A stretch of 64,000 bases of DNA from Cupriavidus consociatus (GCF_017814975.1 NZ_JAGIQA010000010.1:62001-126000), one strand, 5' to 3'. Shown: positions 27,798-38,156, counted from the stretch's first letter. Program-made: numbers and translations. Notes: generated by a model not told the origin, from the letters alone.

Positions 27798-27826
27798 TTG
27801 ACTTGTATATACAGGCATTGTTTAAT
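27798..27826 (+). promoter_or_regulatory. sigma-70 promoter with HutC-like operator 2 in its spacer
   Basis: TTGACT (27798-27803), a 17-bp spacer and TTTAAT (27821-27826) form a near-consensus promoter. CTTGTATATACAGG (27802-27815) lies between the two hexamers and resembles the TTGTATATACAA core known for HutC operators in other proteobacteria. Confidence 0.65.
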
Positions 27827-27890
27827 GCCCGAAAACGAGCGCGCCACAAGCATGGCCTGCCGTCGACGGACACACCAAAGGAGCGTATCG

Positions 27891-28886
27891 ATGAGGATGG
27901 AAAGCCGCATGCAGGGCAGGATTCAAGGCAGGGTTCGTGGCCGCAAGGCAATGCAGGCCGCGCTATTTGCCGCGGCAGTCACCATGGCCGGCGCCGGCCA
28001 CGCGCAGACCACCAAGGTCACGCTCGGCATGAGCGGCTGGACCGGCTTCGCGCCGCTGACGCTGGCCGACAAGGCCGGCATCTTCAAGAAGAACGGCGTC
28101 GAGGTCGACATCAAGATGATCCCGCAGAAGGACCGTCACCTGGCGCTGGCCGCCGGGGCGATCCAGTGCGCGGCGACCACCGTCGAAACCCATGTGGCCT
28201 GGAACGCCAACGGCGTGCCGATCACCCAGATCGTGCAGCTCGACAAGTCCTACGGCGCCGACGGCCTGGCCGTGCGCGGCGACGTCAAGAGCTTTGCCGA
28301 CCTGAAGGGCAAGACCATCGGCGTCGATGCGCCGGGCACCGCGCCGTACTTCGGGCTGGCCTGGATGCTGAAGAAGAACGGCATGTCGCTCAAGGACGTC
28401 AAGACCACCACGCTGTCGCCGCAGGCGGCCGCGCAGGCCTTCGTGGCCGGCCAGAACGACGGCGCAATGACCTACGAGCCGTACCTGTCCACCGTTCGGC
28501 AGAATCCGGACAAGGGCAAGATCCTGGCGACCACGCTCGACTACCCGATGGTGACCGACACGCTGGGCTGCGCGCCCAAGTGGCTCAAGGAGAACCCCAA
28601 GGCGGCGCAGGCGCTGGTCGACAGCTACTTCGAGGCGCTGGAAATGATCCAGAAGGAGCCGGCGAAGGCCAATGAGATCATGGGCGCCGCGGTCAAGCAG
28701 TCCGCCGAGCAGTTCGCCAAGTCGGCCGCCTACCTGCGCTGGCAGGATCGCGAGGCCAACAAGAAGTTCTTCTCCGGTGAACTCGCCAGCTTCAGCAAGG
28801 AAGCGGCTGGCGTGCTGATGGACATCGGCGTGATCCGCCAGGTGCCCGACGTGACGGCGTTGTATGACGCGCGTTTCCTCAAGTAA
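27891..28886 (+). CDS. ABC transporter substrate-binding protein, NMT1/SsuA-like, in the hut regulon
   Basis: Secreted periplasmic receptor of 331 residues. ATG 27891 is preceded by AAAGGAG at ideal spacing; a longer frame from a TTG at 27798 would read through the promoter and is rejected. An Arg-rich n-region precedes a hydrophobic segment (32-46) ending GHA-Q, a likely signal peptidase I site. The mature protein (KVTLGMSGWTGFAPLTLADKAGIFKKNGVEV) is of the nitrate/sulfonate/NMT1 type. The operon continues with permease, ATPase and hutC, and HutC-like sites precede it. It therefore probably imports histidine, urocanate or a related imidazole, but the ligand is inferred only from context. Confidence 0.85.
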   Translation: MRMESRMQGRIQGRVRGRKAMQAALFAAAVTMAGAGHAQTTKVTLGMSGWTGFAPLTLADKAGIFKKNGVEVDIKMIPQKDRHLALAAGAIQCAATTVETHVAWNANGVPITQIVQLDKSYGADGLAVRGDVKSFADLKGKTIGVDAPGTAPYFGLAWMLKKNGMSLKDVKTTTLSPQAAAQAFVAGQNDGAMTYEPYLSTVRQNPDKGKILATTLDYPMVTDTLGCAPKWLKENPKAAQALVDSYFEALEMIQKEPAKANEIMGAAVKQSAEQFAKSAAYLRWQDREANKKFFSGELASFSKEAAGVLMDIGVIRQVPDVTALYDARFLK

Positions 28887-28915
28887 GCAGAGCAGTCGCA
28901 AGGAGGCGTGACGTC

Positions 28916-29776
28916 ATGACGCAAGCCCGAATCGGTTCCCACGCGCCCGCAGCGGCGGTGTCCGCCCCCACGGCACCGGCGCGCCGGCGCCATCCCTGGC
29001 TGGCACCGCTGGTGCCGGTCCAGCCCAATACGCGCTGGATGCTGGGCCTGTCTTTCTTCGTGCTGTTCTTCGGTGTGTGGGCCGTGGTGACGCTGGGCGG
29101 CTTCGTGCCGCGCACGTTCCTGGCCGATCCGCTGACGATGGCCAAAGAGGGCCTGGTCCTGTTCACCGAGCACAACTTCATCGGCGACATCGGCATGACG
29201 GTGTGGCGCGTGGTCGGCGGCTTTGTGCTGGCGGCGGTGATCGCGGTGCCGCTGGGCATCTTCATGGGCGCGTACAAGGCGGCCGAGGCGTTCTTCGAGC
29301 CCTTTGTCTCCTTCTGCCGCTACCTGCCGGCGTCTGCCTTTATTCCGCTGCTGATCCTGTGGGCCGGCATCGGCGAGACGCAGAAGCTGCTGGTGATCTT
29401 CATCGGTTCGTTCTTCCAGATCGTGCTGATGGTGGCGGTGGCTGTCGGCGGCGCGCGCAAGGACCTGGTCGAGGCGGCCTACACGCTGGGCGCCAACAGC
29501 GCCGGCATCGTGCGCCGCGTGCTGATCCCGGGCGCTGCGCCGGAGATCGCCGAGATCCTGCGGCTGGTGCTCGGCTGGGCCTGGACCTATGTGATCGTGG
29601 CCGAGCTGATCGGCTCCTCGTCGGGCATCGGGCACATGATCACCGACAGCCAGGCGCTGCTCAATACCGGGCAGATCATCTTCGGCATCATCGTGATCGG
29701 CTGCATCGGGCTGGTCTCCGACCTTGTCTTCAAGCGCGCCAACCAGCGCCTGTTCCCGTGGAGTTCGATCCAATGA
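28916..29776 (+). CDS. ABC transporter permease (SsuC/TauC type), hut-linked
   Basis: Inner-membrane permease of 286 residues with six hydrophobic segments from about residue 43. The binding-protein-dependent transport signature region reads EAAYTLGANSAGIVRRVLIPGAAPEI, which docks to the ATPase. AAGGAGG lies upstream of ATG 28916. The first 35 residues are Ala/Pro/Arg-rich and cytoplasmic. Its stop overlaps the ATPase start as ATGA. It forms one transporter with the flanking genes and probably shares their imidazole-related substrate. Confidence 0.9.
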   Translation: MTQARIGSHAPAAAVSAPTAPARRRHPWLAPLVPVQPNTRWMLGLSFFVLFFGVWAVVTLGGFVPRTFLADPLTMAKEGLVLFTEHNFIGDIGMTVWRVVGGFVLAAVIAVPLGIFMGAYKAAEAFFEPFVSFCRYLPASAFIPLLILWAGIGETQKLLVIFIGSFFQIVLMVAVAVGGARKDLVEAAYTLGANSAGIVRRVLIPGAAPEIAEILRLVLGWAWTYVIVAELIGSSSGIGHMITDSQALLNTGQIIFGIIVIGCIGLVSDLVFKRANQRLFPWSSIQ

Positions 29777-30552
29777 GCGCACTTTCCATCCAGCAGGTTT
29801 CGCGTACCTTCTCCAACCCGAGCGGCGGGCAGACGCTGGCGCTGCAGCCGGTCGATTTCGAAGTGCGCGACAACGACTTCGTCACCATCCTGGGTCCGTC
29901 GGGCTGCGGCAAGTCCACGCTGCTGCGCATCGTGGCCGGGCTCGACACGCCTTCCACCGGCCGGGTGCTGCTCGACGGCCAGCCGGTCACCGATCCGGGC
30001 GCCGACCGCGGCATGGTGTTCCAGTCGTACACGCTGTTCCCATGGCTGACGATCGAGCAGAATGTGCGCTTCGGGCTGCGCGAGCGCGGCATGAGCGCGG
30101 CGGAGCAGAAGGAGCGCAGCGACTTCTTCATCCAGCGCGTGGGGCTGCGCGGCTTCGAGCACCATTACCCGAAGCAGCTGTCGGGCGGCATGCAGCAGCG
30201 CACCGCGATCGCGCGGGCGCTGGCCAACGATCCCAAGATCCTGCTGCTCGACGAACCGTTCGGCGCGCTCGACAACCAGACCCGCGTGCTGATGCAGGAG
30301 TTGTTGCTCGGCATATGGGAAGCGTCGCGCAAGACGGTATTATTCGTGACCCACGATATCGACGAGGCCATTTTCATGGCCAACCGGGTGGCGGTGTTTT
30401 CCGCCAGGCCGGGTCGGATCAAGAGCGATATCGCGGTCGATTTCCCGCATCCGCGCCATTACACCATCAAGACCTCTCCGGAGTTTTCCGCGCTCAAGGC
30501 GCGGCTGACCGAGGAAATCCGCGCCGAGGCCATTGCCGCGGCCGAGCACTGA
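29773..30552 (+). CDS. ABC transporter ATP-binding protein (SsuB/TauB type), hut-linked
   Basis: Cytoplasmic ATPase of 259 residues. Walker A is GPSGCGKST, the Q-loop is VFQSYTLFPWL, the signature is LSGGMQQRTAIARALA, Walker B is ILLLDEPFGALD, and the H-loop is FVTHDIDEA. The start overlaps the permease stop by four bases, giving translational coupling. It ends six bases before hutC, so transporter and repressor are likely made from the same mRNA. Confidence 0.92.
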   Translation: MSALSIQQVSRTFSNPSGGQTLALQPVDFEVRDNDFVTILGPSGCGKSTLLRIVAGLDTPSTGRVLLDGQPVTDPGADRGMVFQSYTLFPWLTIEQNVRFGLRERGMSAAEQKERSDFFIQRVGLRGFEHHYPKQLSGGMQQRTAIARALANDPKILLLDEPFGALDNQTRVLMQELLLGIWEASRKTVLFVTHDIDEAIFMANRVAVFSARPGRIKSDIAVDFPHPRHYTIKTSPEFSALKARLTEEIRAEAIAAAEH

Positions 30553-30558
30553 AACGCC

Positions 30559-31317
30559 ATGAACCACGCCGTCGGCTCCGCCACTCCAGCTTCCTCTCCC
30601 ACCGCGCTCTACCAGCAGGTGAAGGAGTACATCGCCCGCCAGATCCAGAGCGGCGCGTGGCAGCCGGGGGACCGGGTGCCGTCGGAACAGGAGCTTGTGA
30701 ACCGCTTCGGCGTCTCGCGCATGACCGTCAACCGGGCGCTGCGCGAGCTGTCGGAGCAGGGGCGGGTGGTGCGCGTCGCCGGCGTCGGCACCTTCGTTGC
30801 CGAGCACAAGCCGCAGTCAACGCTGCTGTCCGTGGTCAACTTGCAGGACGAGATCCGCATGCGCGGGCATGACTATGCCTGCGACGTGATCCTGGTCGAG
30901 CGGGTTTCGGCGTCGATCGAGGTGGCCGCCGCGCTGGAGCTGCATACCGGCGAATCGGTGTTCCATTCGGTCTGCGTGCATCGCGAAGACGGCGTGCCGG
31001 TGCAGCTGGAGGACCGCTACGTGAACCCGCGCGTGGCGCCGGACTTCATCAGCCAGGATTTCAGCGCGACCCAGCCGGGCGAATACCTGTTGCGCCACGT
31101 GCCCTACGATCAGGTGGAGCACGTGGTCGATGCCATTGCCGCCACGCCGGAGCAGGCCGCGCAGCTGGAAATGCCGCCAACGCAACCATGCCTGATGCTG
31201 ACCCGCCGCACATGGACCAATGGCGTGCCAGTGACTTTCGTTCGCTGCCTGCATCCGGGCAACCGCTATCGCCTCGGCAGCCGCTTCCGCGCCGACGGCA
31301 ACCCCGCTTTCGGCTGA
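30559..31317 (+). CDS. hutC: histidine utilization repressor (GntR family)
   Basis: A 252-residue transcriptional repressor. The N-terminal GntR winged helix (about 16-84) includes [32 protein letters not shown] and [12 protein letters not shown]. The C-terminal UTRA ligand domain begins at about residue 95 and includes [18 protein letters not shown]. In known systems urocanate releases HutC from DNA. It lies immediately after the transporter genes and 64 bp before hutH, and three HutC-like sites flank these operons, which supports autoregulation and control of the whole regulon. Confidence 0.94.
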   Translation: MNHAVGSATPASSPTALYQQVKEYIARQIQSGAWQPGDRVPSEQELVNRFGVSRMTVNRALRELSEQGRVVRVAGVGTFVAEHKPQSTLLSVVNLQDEIRMRGHDYACDVILVERVSASIEVAAALELHTGESVFHSVCVHREDGVPVQLEDRYVNPRVAPDFISQDFSATQPGEYLLRHVPYDQVEHVVDAIAATPEQAAQLEMPPTQPCLMLTRRTWTNGVPVTFVRCLHPGNRYRLGSRFRADGNPAFG

Positions 31318-31337
31318 TCCTCTCGTGAGATCGGCCT

Positions 31338-31372
31338 TTGGTTCAATTTTTAGCCTAAGCTGTATAGACAGG
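31338..31372 (+). promoter_or_regulatory. hutH promoter with HutC-like operator 3
   Basis: TTGGTT and TGTATA at a 17-bp spacing form a tentative sigma-70 promoter. GCTGTATAGACAGG (31359-31372) overlaps its -10 and ends 9 bp before the hutH ATG. It is the exact reverse complement of operator 1. Confidence 0.6.
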
Positions 31373-31381
31373 AACATACAA

Positions 31382-32956
31382 ATGACTGCGAGCCAATACG
31401 ACCAAGCCTCCCGCCCGCTGCTGACCTTGCAGCCGGGCCAAGTCACCCTGGCCGACCTGCGCCGCATCTACCGCGGCGAAGTGCGCGTGGCCATGGCCGA
31501 TTCCGCCTGGGCCGGCGTACGCGCGGCCCAGGCCACCGTGCAGGACATCATCGACGCCGACGCCGTGGTCTACGGCATTAACACCGGCTTCGGCAAGCTC
31601 GCGCAGACCCGCATCCCCAATGACAAGCTGGCGCAGTTGCAGCGCAACCTGGTGCTGTCGCACAGCGTCGGTACCGGTCCGGACCTGGCCGAAGACACGG
31701 TGCGCCTGATCCTGGCCACCAAGGCGGTCAGCCTGGCGCGCGGCCATTCGGGCGTTCGTCCGGAACTGATCGAGGCATTGCTGGCGCTGGTCAACCATGG
31801 CGTGACGCCGTGCATCCCGGCCAAGGGTTCGGTTGGTGCCTCGGGCGACCTGGCGCCGCTGGCGCATATGTCGTGCACGCTGATCGGCGTGGGCGACGTG
31901 CTGGTCGACGGCAAGCGCGTGCCGGCCGCCGAAGGCCTGGCCCGTGCTGGCCTGAAGGCGTTCGAACTGGGCCCGAAGGAAGGCCTGGCGCTGCTCAACG
32001 GCACGCAGGTGTCGACCGCGCTGGCGCTGGCGGGCCTGTTCGCGGCCGAAGACACCTTCGCCGCCGGGCTGGTGGCGGGCGCATTGTCGCTGGAAGCGAT
32101 CAAGGGCTCGGTCAAGCCGTTCGACGCCCGCATCCATGAGGCCCGCGGCCAGGCCGGACAGATCGCCGTGGCTGGCGCCGTGCGCGCGATGCTGGATGGC
32201 AGCGAGATCGTCGATTCGCACAAGGCCTGCGGCCGTGTGCAGGACCCGTATTCGATCCGCTGCCAGCCGCAGGTGATGGGCGCATGCCTGGACAACCTGC
32301 AGCACGCCGCGCGCATCCTGCAGATCGAGGCCAATGCCGCGTCGGACAACCCGCTGGTGTTTTCCGAACAGGGCGACGTGGTCTCCGGCGGTAATTTCCA
32401 CGCCGAGCCGGTGGCCTTCGCCGCCGACATCATTGCGCTGGCGATCGCCGAGATCGGTGCGATTTCCGAGCGCCGGCTGGCGCTGCTGCTCGATACCGGC
32501 CTGTCCGGCCTGCCGCCGTTCCTGGTGCGCGATGGCGGTCTGAATTCGGGCTTCATGATCGCGCAGGTGACCGCGGCCGCGCTGGCCTCGGAGAACAAGT
32601 CGCTGGCGCATCCGTCCAGCGTGGACAGCCTGCCGACCTCGGCCAACCAGGAGGACCATGTGTCGATGGCCACCTACGGCGCGCGCCGGCTGGGCGACAT
32701 GGCGGCCAATACCGCGGTGGTGGTCGGCATCGAGGCGATGGCTGCCGCACAGGGTATCGAGTTCCACCGCCCGCTGAAGTCGTCGCCGCTGGTGGAGCAG
32801 GAACTGGCACGCATTCGTGCGCGGGTGGATTTTGTGGAAGGCGACCGCTACCTGGCGCCGGATATTGAAGCGATGAAGCAGTGGGTGGTGCAGGGCGATG
32901 CGGGGGCGGGGTGGCCCGCTGCCGTTCGGGAGATCTTGCCGACCAACGCAAGTTGA
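31382..32956 (+). CDS. hutH: histidine ammonia-lyase
   Basis: Deaminates L-histidine to trans-urocanate, the first step of histidine breakdown. The 524-residue protein contains the MIO prosthetic group precursor Ala153-Ser154-Gly155 in [16 protein letters not shown], and the conserved YGINTGFG near residue 64. The start is ATG 31382, with AGGA nearby inside the operator region. It is followed, after a repeat-containing 208-bp gap, by hutU. Length and motifs are typical for the family. Confidence 0.97.
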   Translation: MTASQYDQASRPLLTLQPGQVTLADLRRIYRGEVRVAMADSAWAGVRAAQATVQDIIDADAVVYGINTGFGKLAQTRIPNDKLAQLQRNLVLSHSVGTGPDLAEDTVRLILATKAVSLARGHSGVRPELIEALLALVNHGVTPCIPAKGSVGASGDLAPLAHMSCTLIGVGDVLVDGKRVPAAEGLARAGLKAFELGPKEGLALLNGTQVSTALALAGLFAAEDTFAAGLVAGALSLEAIKGSVKPFDARIHEARGQAGQIAVAGAVRAMLDGSEIVDSHKACGRVQDPYSIRCQPQVMGACLDNLQHAARILQIEANAASDNPLVFSEQGDVVSGGNFHAEPVAFAADIIALAIAEIGAISERRLALLLDTGLSGLPPFLVRDGGLNSGFMIAQVTAAALASENKSLAHPSSVDSLPTSANQEDHVSMATYGARRLGDMAANTAVVVGIEAMAAAQGIEFHRPLKSSPLVEQELARIRARVDFVEGDRYLAPDIEAMKQWVVQGDAGAGWPAAVREILPTNAS

Positions 32957-32961
32957 TACGC

Positions 32962-33079
32962 CGGCCCTCACCCCCGCCCCTCTCCCGCAAGCGGGAGAGG
33001 GGAGACCCCAGACAGTGTTGGAGAGGCCTGCGGTTTGCTCCCCTCTCCCGCGCGGGAGAGGGGCCGGGGAGTGGGGGCC
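32962..33079. repeat. REP-like double palindrome between hutH and hutU
   Basis: Two palindromes with identical 12-nt arms CCCCTCTCCCGC lie at 32976-33001 and 33040-33063, enclosed by weaker outer arms. The segment 33032-33049 (GGTTTGCTCCCCTCTCCC) is an exact reverse complement of 53274-53291. It may form mRNA structure inside the hut transcript. Confidence 0.75.
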
Positions 33080-33164
33080 AGCGTATCCGAAAGCCGACGA
33101 CGTACCAGTCGCCACGACACCGGTCTGATCGCGCCACCAGCGCCATCCAAAGGAGAACAAACAC

Positions 33165-34865
33165 ATGAACGCACCCGAATCCCAATCCCTCCAGCGTGGC
33201 CAGCGCGAAATCCGCGCCCCGCGCGGCACCCAGTTGCACTGCAAGAACTGGCTGATCGAAGCCGCCTACCGGATGATCCAGAACAACCTGGACCCTGACG
33301 TGGCCGAGCGTCCGCAGGACCTGGTGGTGTACGGCGGGATCGGCAAGGCCGCGCGCAACTGGGAATGCTTCGACGCCATCCTCGACAGCCTGCGCCGCCT
33401 GGGCGAGGACGAATCGCTGCTGGTGCAGTCGGGCAAGCCGGTCGGCGTGTTCCGCACGCACCCGGATGCGCCGCGTGTGCTGATCGCCAACTCCAACCTG
33501 GTGCCGCACTGGGCTACCTGGGACAAGTTCAATGAACTGGACCGCGCCGGCCTGATGATGTACGGCCAGATGACGGCGGGCTCGTGGATCTACATCGGCA
33601 CGCAGGGCATCGTGCAGGGCACGTACGAGACCTTTGTCGAAGCCGGCCGCCAGCATTACGACGGCGATTTGTCGGGCAAGTGGATCCTGACCGCAGGCCT
33701 TGGGGGCATGGGCGGCGCGCAGCCGCTGGCCGGCGTGCTGGCCGGTGCCTGCGTGCTGGCGATCGAGTGCCAGGAATCACGCATCGACTTCCGCCTGCGC
33801 ACGCGCTACCTCGACAAGAAGGCCACCACGCTGGACGAGGCGCTGGCGATGATTGCCGAGGCCACGGCCAGGAAGGAAGCAATCTCCGTTGGCCTGCTCG
33901 GCAACGCCGCTGACATCGTGCCGGAACTGGCCACGCGCGCGCAGGCCGGCGGCATGCGTCCGCATATCGTCACCGACCAGACCTCGGCGCACGACCTGGT
34001 CAACGGCTACCTGCCGCAAGGCTGGACAGTCGAGCAGTGGGAAGAAGCACGCAAGCGTGATCCCAAGTCGGTGGAAGCCGCGGCGCGCCCGTCGATCGTC
34101 AAGCACGTGCAGGCCATGCTCGATTTCCAGAAGCTGGGCGTGCCGACGGTCGACTACGGCAACAACATCCGCCAGGTCGCGTTCGACGAAGGCGTGCGCA
34201 ATGCCTTCGATTTCCCCGGCTTCGTGCCGGCCTATATCCGCCCGCTGTTCTGCCGCGGCAAGGGCCCGTTCCGCTGGGTGGCGCTGTCGGGCGATCCCGA
34301 GGATATCTACAAGACCGACGCCAAGATGAAGGAGCTGTTCCCCGAGGACAAGCACCTGCACCGCTGGCTTGACATGGCGCACGACCGCATTGCCTTCCAG
34401 GGCCTGCCGGCGCGTATCTGCTGGGTGGGCCTGGACGAGCGCCACCGCGCCGGCCTGGCCTTCAACGAGATGGTGAAGTCGGGCGAGCTGAAGGCGCCGG
34501 TGGTGATCGGCCGCGACCACCTGGACTGCGGTTCGGTGGCGTCGCCCAACCGGGAGACCGAAGCGATGCGCGACGGTTCCGATGCCGTGTCCGACTGGCC
34601 GCTGCTGAACGCGCTGCTGAACACCGCGGGCGGCGCCACCTGGGTCAGCCTGCATCACGGCGGCGGCGTCGGCATGGGCTTCTCGCAGCACTCGGGCGTG
34701 GTGATCGTCTGCGATGGCACCGATGCAGCCGCGAAGCGCATCGAGCGCGTGCTGTGGAACGATCCGGCCACCGGCGTGATGCGCCATGCCGATGCGGGCT
34801 ACGACATCGCCATCGAATGCGCGCAGGAAAAGGGCCTGAACCTGCCGATGGTGAAGGGCGTATGA
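33165..34865 (+). CDS. hutU: urocanate hydratase
   Basis: Converts urocanate to 4-imidazolone-5-propionate using tightly bound NAD. The protein has 566 residues. It shows [21 protein letters not shown] near the N-terminus, [12 protein letters not shown], the NAD-binding [13 protein letters not shown] region, and C-terminal [16 protein letters not shown] 33165 is preceded by AAAGGAG. The stop overlaps the hutD start. Identity is secure. Confidence 0.98.
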   Translation: MNAPESQSLQRGQREIRAPRGTQLHCKNWLIEAAYRMIQNNLDPDVAERPQDLVVYGGIGKAARNWECFDAILDSLRRLGEDESLLVQSGKPVGVFRTHPDAPRVLIANSNLVPHWATWDKFNELDRAGLMMYGQMTAGSWIYIGTQGIVQGTYETFVEAGRQHYDGDLSGKWILTAGLGGMGGAQPLAGVLAGACVLAIECQESRIDFRLRTRYLDKKATTLDEALAMIAEATARKEAISVGLLGNAADIVPELATRAQAGGMRPHIVTDQTSAHDLVNGYLPQGWTVEQWEEARKRDPKSVEAAARPSIVKHVQAMLDFQKLGVPTVDYGNNIRQVAFDEGVRNAFDFPGFVPAYIRPLFCRGKGPFRWVALSGDPEDIYKTDAKMKELFPEDKHLHRWLDMAHDRIAFQGLPARICWVGLDERHRAGLAFNEMVKSGELKAPVVIGRDHLDCGSVASPNRETEAMRDGSDAVSDWPLLNALLNTAGGATWVSLHHGGGVGMGFSQHSGVVIVCDGTDAAAKRIERVLWNDPATGVMRHADAGYDIAIECAQEKGLNLPMVKGV

Positions 34866-35470
34866 GCACCGTGATGTCGCGGCACTTCGCGCTAGCCGCC
34901 ATCGAGCCGACGCGCTGGAAGAACGGCGGCGGCAACACGCGCGAGATCGCGGTGTGGCCGCCGGGTGCCGGCATGGATGATTTCGTGTGGCGCCTGAGCG
35001 TGGCCGATATCGAAGCCGATGGCCCGTTCTCCGCCTTCCCCGGCATCGACCGCCAGATCGTGCTGCTCGACGGCGCCGGCGTGTTGCTGCGCGCCGACGA
35101 TGGCAGCTTCAGCCATCGGCTGGTCCAGCCGGGCGCACCGTTTGCATTCCCGGGCGACACCGGCCTGCAGGCCGCGCTGCTCGATGGCGCCACGCGCGAC
35201 TTCAACGTGATGACGCGGCGTGGCCGCTGCCGCGCGCGCATCGAAGCCTTCCGCCAGGGGTTTGCCGTCAGCACCGGTGCCGATACCGTTTGCCTGCTTG
35301 CCGTGTCCGGCACCTGGCTGGCGCAGGAAGCGCAGCCGGCCGTCGCGCTGGACGCGGGGCAGGGCGTGCTGTATCCCGCCGGCGGACCGGCTGGCGGGCA
35401 AGCCTTTGTACCAGGCGCCGGCGACGCGCTGTGCCTGTGTGTCACGCTGGAAATGGAGTCCGACCAATGA
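34862..35470 (+). CDS. hutD: HutD/Ves family protein
   Basis: A 202-residue cupin-like protein of the HutD family. It shows [17 protein letters not shown] and [24 protein letters not shown], both diagnostic. In pseudomonads HutD has been proposed to limit hut operon output, perhaps by binding a pathway intermediate, but its biochemical role is unsettled. Both ends overlap neighbours by four bases (hutU and hutI), so it is translated as part of the operon. A longer in-frame extension into hutU is not supported. Confidence 0.92.
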   Translation: MSTVMSRHFALAAIEPTRWKNGGGNTREIAVWPPGAGMDDFVWRLSVADIEADGPFSAFPGIDRQIVLLDGAGVLLRADDGSFSHRLVQPGAPFAFPGDTGLQAALLDGATRDFNVMTRRGRCRARIEAFRQGFAVSTGADTVCLLAVSGTWLAQEAQPAVALDAGQGVLYPAGGPAGGQAFVPGAGDALCLCVTLEMESDQ

Positions 35471-36753
35471 CGCTGCCTTCCGTACCCGGCACCGCCAATG
35501 CCACCAACCCTGCCAGCGCCGACGGTGTCTGGCACAACTGCCACCTGTTGCCCGATGCCGACCCGGCGCGCGCCATCCGCGATGCCTCCCTCGTGGTCGA
35601 ACAAGGCCGGATCGCCTGGCTCGGGGCTGCCGGCGAATTGCCACAGTCTTGCCGCAGCCTGCCGCGCCACGATGCCAACGGCGCGTGGATCACGCCGGGA
35701 CTGGTCGATTGCCACACCCACCTGGTCTACGGCGGCCAGCGCGCCGACGAGTTCGCGATGCGGCTGGCCGGTGCCGGTTATGAGGAAATCGCGCGCGCCG
35801 GCGGCGGCATCGTCTCGACCGTGCGCGCCACCCGCGCCGCCGACGAAGACACGCTGTTCGCGCAGGCCGCCGCGCGCCTGCAACCGCTGCTGGCCGAAGG
35901 CGTGACTGCCATCGAGATCAAGTCCGGCTACGGCCTCAGCCTGGAAGCCGAGCGCAAGCAACTGCGCGTGGCGCGCCGCCTGGGCGAGCAGTTCGGCGTG
36001 TCGGTGCACACCACCTTCCTCGGTGCGCATGCGCTGCCGCCCGAGTACGCGGGACGCGCCGATGACTACATCGACCTGGTATGCGGCACCATGCTGCCGG
36101 CGCTGGCCGAAGAAGGGCTGGTCGACGCCGTCGATGCCTTCTGCGAATCGATCGGCTTCTCGATCGCACAGACCGAACGCGTCTTCGATGCCGCTGCGCG
36201 CCACGGCCTGCGCGTCAAGCTGCACGCCGAGCAGCTCAGCAACCTCGGTGGCGCGGCGCTGGCGGCACGCCATCGTGCGCTGTCGGCGGACCATCTCGAA
36301 CATCTCGACGAGGCCGGCGTCGCCGCGATGGCAGAAGCCGGCACGGTCGCGGTGCTGCTGCCTGGCGCCTACTATTTCCTGCGCGATACCAACCTGCCGC
36401 CGATCGCGCTGTTGCGCCAGTATGGGGTGCCGATGGCGATCTCGACCGACCACAACCCCGGCACGTCGCCGGTGACGTCGCTGCTCCTGATGGTGAATAT
36501 GGCCTGCACGCTGTTCCGCCTGACGGTGCCCGAAGCGCTGGCCGGCGTGACCCTGCATGCGGCGCGCGCGCTGGGCGCAGCGGACCGCCACGGCACGCTG
36601 GAAGCGGGGCGGGTGGCCGACTTCGTGCTGTGGCGTGTCGATTCGCCGGCGGAGCTGGCGTATTGGTTCGGCCGCAATCCTGCTGCCGCGGTCGTGCGGC
36701 AAGGGCGCGTATATCCGGCGCAAGAAGGGGCAAAAGCGGAGGCACAGCCATGA
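35467..36753 (+). CDS. hutI: imidazolonepropionase
   Basis: Hydrolyses 4-imidazolone-5-propionate to N-formimino-L-glutamate, using a metal in an amidohydrolase fold. The protein has 428 residues, slightly longer than the usual 400-410, with an extra Ala/Pro/Thr-rich N-terminus of about 18 residues. Metal ligands His83 and His85 lie in [10 protein letters not shown], and the later [11 protein letters not shown] and [11 protein letters not shown] blocks are present. The start and stop overlap hutD and hutF by four bases each. Confidence 0.96.
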   Translation: MTLPSVPGTANATNPASADGVWHNCHLLPDADPARAIRDASLVVEQGRIAWLGAAGELPQSCRSLPRHDANGAWITPGLVDCHTHLVYGGQRADEFAMRLAGAGYEEIARAGGGIVSTVRATRAADEDTLFAQAAARLQPLLAEGVTAIEIKSGYGLSLEAERKQLRVARRLGEQFGVSVHTTFLGAHALPPEYAGRADDYIDLVCGTMLPALAEEGLVDAVDAFCESIGFSIAQTERVFDAAARHGLRVKLHAEQLSNLGGAALAARHRALSADHLEHLDEAGVAAMAEAGTVAVLLPGAYYFLRDTNLPPIALLRQYGVPMAISTDHNPGTSPVTSLLLMVNMACTLFRLTVPEALAGVTLHAARALGAADRHGTLEAGRVADFVLWRVDSPAELAYWFGRNPAAAVVRQGRVYPAQEGAKAEAQP

Positions 36754-38156
36754 GCGCATCGCAGCTGTTCGCAGATTGGGCCCTGCTGCCCGCAGGCTGG
36801 GCGCGCGATGTGCTGCTCGCCTGGGACGAATCGGGCCGCCTGACCACCGTGCGGGCCGGTGCCGCCGCAAGTGCCGACGTGCCGCGCGCCGCGGGCCCGG
36901 TGCTGCCGGGCATGCCCAACCTGCATTCGCACGCATTCCAGCGTGGCTTTGCCGGCCTGACCGAATACCGCAGCCGCCCGCAGGGCGACAGTCCCGCCGG
37001 CGCCGATTCGTTCTGGAGCTGGCGCACGCTGATGTATCGCTTCGCACAGCGGATCTCGCCCGACACGCTGGAAGCCATCGCCACCCAGCTTTATATCGAG
37101 ATGCTGCGCGCGGGCTATACCAGCGTGTGCGAGTTCCACTACGTCCACCACGATGCCAACGGCAAGCCCTATGCCGACGCCGCCGAAATGTCGCTGCGGC
37201 TGTTGCGCGCGGCGCAGCGCACCGGCATCGGCATGACGCTGTTGCCAGTGCTGTACCAGACCGCCGGCTTCGGCGGCAAGCCGCCGCTGTCCGAGCAGCG
37301 CCGTTTCCTGCACGACACTGACGCCATGCTGCGGCTGCTGGAGCGGCTGTCGCCCGTGTGCGCGCAGGCCGGCGCGCGCCTCGGGCTGGCGCCGCATTCG
37401 CTGCGCGCGGTGCCGGAAGACAGCCTGCTGCATGCGCTGGCGGGGCTGAAGGCGATCGATGCGCAGGCGCCGGTCCATATCCATATCGCCGAGCAGCAGC
37501 GCGAAGTCGACGACTGCATCGCCTGGTCCGGCACGCGCCCGGTGACATGGCTGTTCGATCATGTCGACGTCGACGCGTGCTGGTGCCTGGTGCACGCCAC
37601 GCACATGGACTGGGACGAACGCCGGCGTCTTGCGCACAGCGGCGCCGTGGCCGGCATCTGCGCGACCACCGAAGCGAACCTCGGCGACGGCGTGTTCGAG
37701 GCGGCGCCTTACCTCGCGCAGCATGGCGCCTGGGGCATCGGCTCGGACAGCCATGCCAGCGTCAGCGTGGCGGAGGATCTGCGCCTGTTCGAGTACGGCC
37801 AGCGGCTGGGCCTGCAGCAGCGCAACGTGCTGGCCTCGGATACCCACCTGCAGGTGGCCGACCGCCTCTATCTCGAAGCGGTGGCGGGTGGCGCACGCGC
37901 CAGTGGACGCGACGTAACCGGGCTGGCACCTGGCCAGCAGGCGGACTTCGTGGTGCTGGACGGTGCCCACCCGACGCTGGCCGGTCTCGACGGCGCGCAG
38001 GCGCTGGCCACCCACGTGTTCGCGAACCACGGTCATGAGACACTAGCGGAGGTCCGCACCGCCGGCCGCAGCCGCGTGCAGCATGGCGCGCATGCGTTGC
38101 AAGCCGAAGCCGCGCGGCAGTTCATCGCCGCCCGCGCCAGCCTGCTGGCCGACTGA
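36750..38156 (+). CDS. hutF: formimidoylglutamate deiminase
   Basis: Converts N-formimino-L-glutamate to N-formyl-L-glutamate and ammonia. The 468-residue amidohydrolase has metal-binding His59 and His61 in [14 protein letters not shown], and the downstream [25 protein letters not shown] and [23 protein letters not shown] blocks typical of HutF. Its start overlaps hutI by four bases. With hutG next, the window encodes the five-step histidine route that ends in formate and glutamate instead of the HutG-type formimidoylglutamase route. Confidence 0.95.
   Translation: MSASQLFADWALLPAGWARDVLLAWDESGRLTTVRAGAAASADVPRAAGPVLPGMPNLHSHAFQRGFAGLTEYRSRPQGDSPAGADSFWSWRTLMYRFAQRISPDTLEAIATQLYIEMLRAGYTSVCEFHYVHHDANGKPYADAAEMSLRLLRAAQRTGIGMTLLPVLYQTAGFGGKPPLSEQRRFLHDTDAMLRLLERLSPVCAQAGARLGLAPHSLRAVPEDSLLHALAGLKAIDAQAPVHIHIAEQQREVDDCIAWSGTRPVTWLFDHVDVDACWCLVHATHMDWDERRRLAHSGAVAGICATTEANLGDGVFEAAPYLAQHGAWGIGSDSHASVSVAEDLRLFEYGQRLGLQQRNVLASDTHLQVADRLYLEAVAGGARASGRDVTGLAPGQQADFVVLDGAHPTLAGLDGAQALATHVFANHGHETLAEVRTAGRSRVQHGAHALQAEAARQFIAARASLLAD

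Larger units (their letters stand above)
27583..27890 (+). other. control region upstream of the hut transporter operon
   Basis: These 308 bp hold no gene. They contain a GC hairpin overlapping a consensus sigma-54 element, a HutC-like operator just downstream, and a second sigma-70 promoter with its own HutC-like operator, each listed separately. Confidence 0.7.

Noticed and set aside
27798-27890. TTG start giving a 31-residue longer hut-linked binding protein
   Set aside because: The extension would translate the -35, operator and -10 sequences; ATG 27891 has an ideal AAAGGAG site and yields a proper signal peptide.
34645-37548. 967-codon minus-strand frame across hutU, hutD, hutI and hutF
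   Set aside because: Composition is Arg/Ala/His-rich shadow sequence, and four well-identified, overlapping hut genes occupy the opposite strand.
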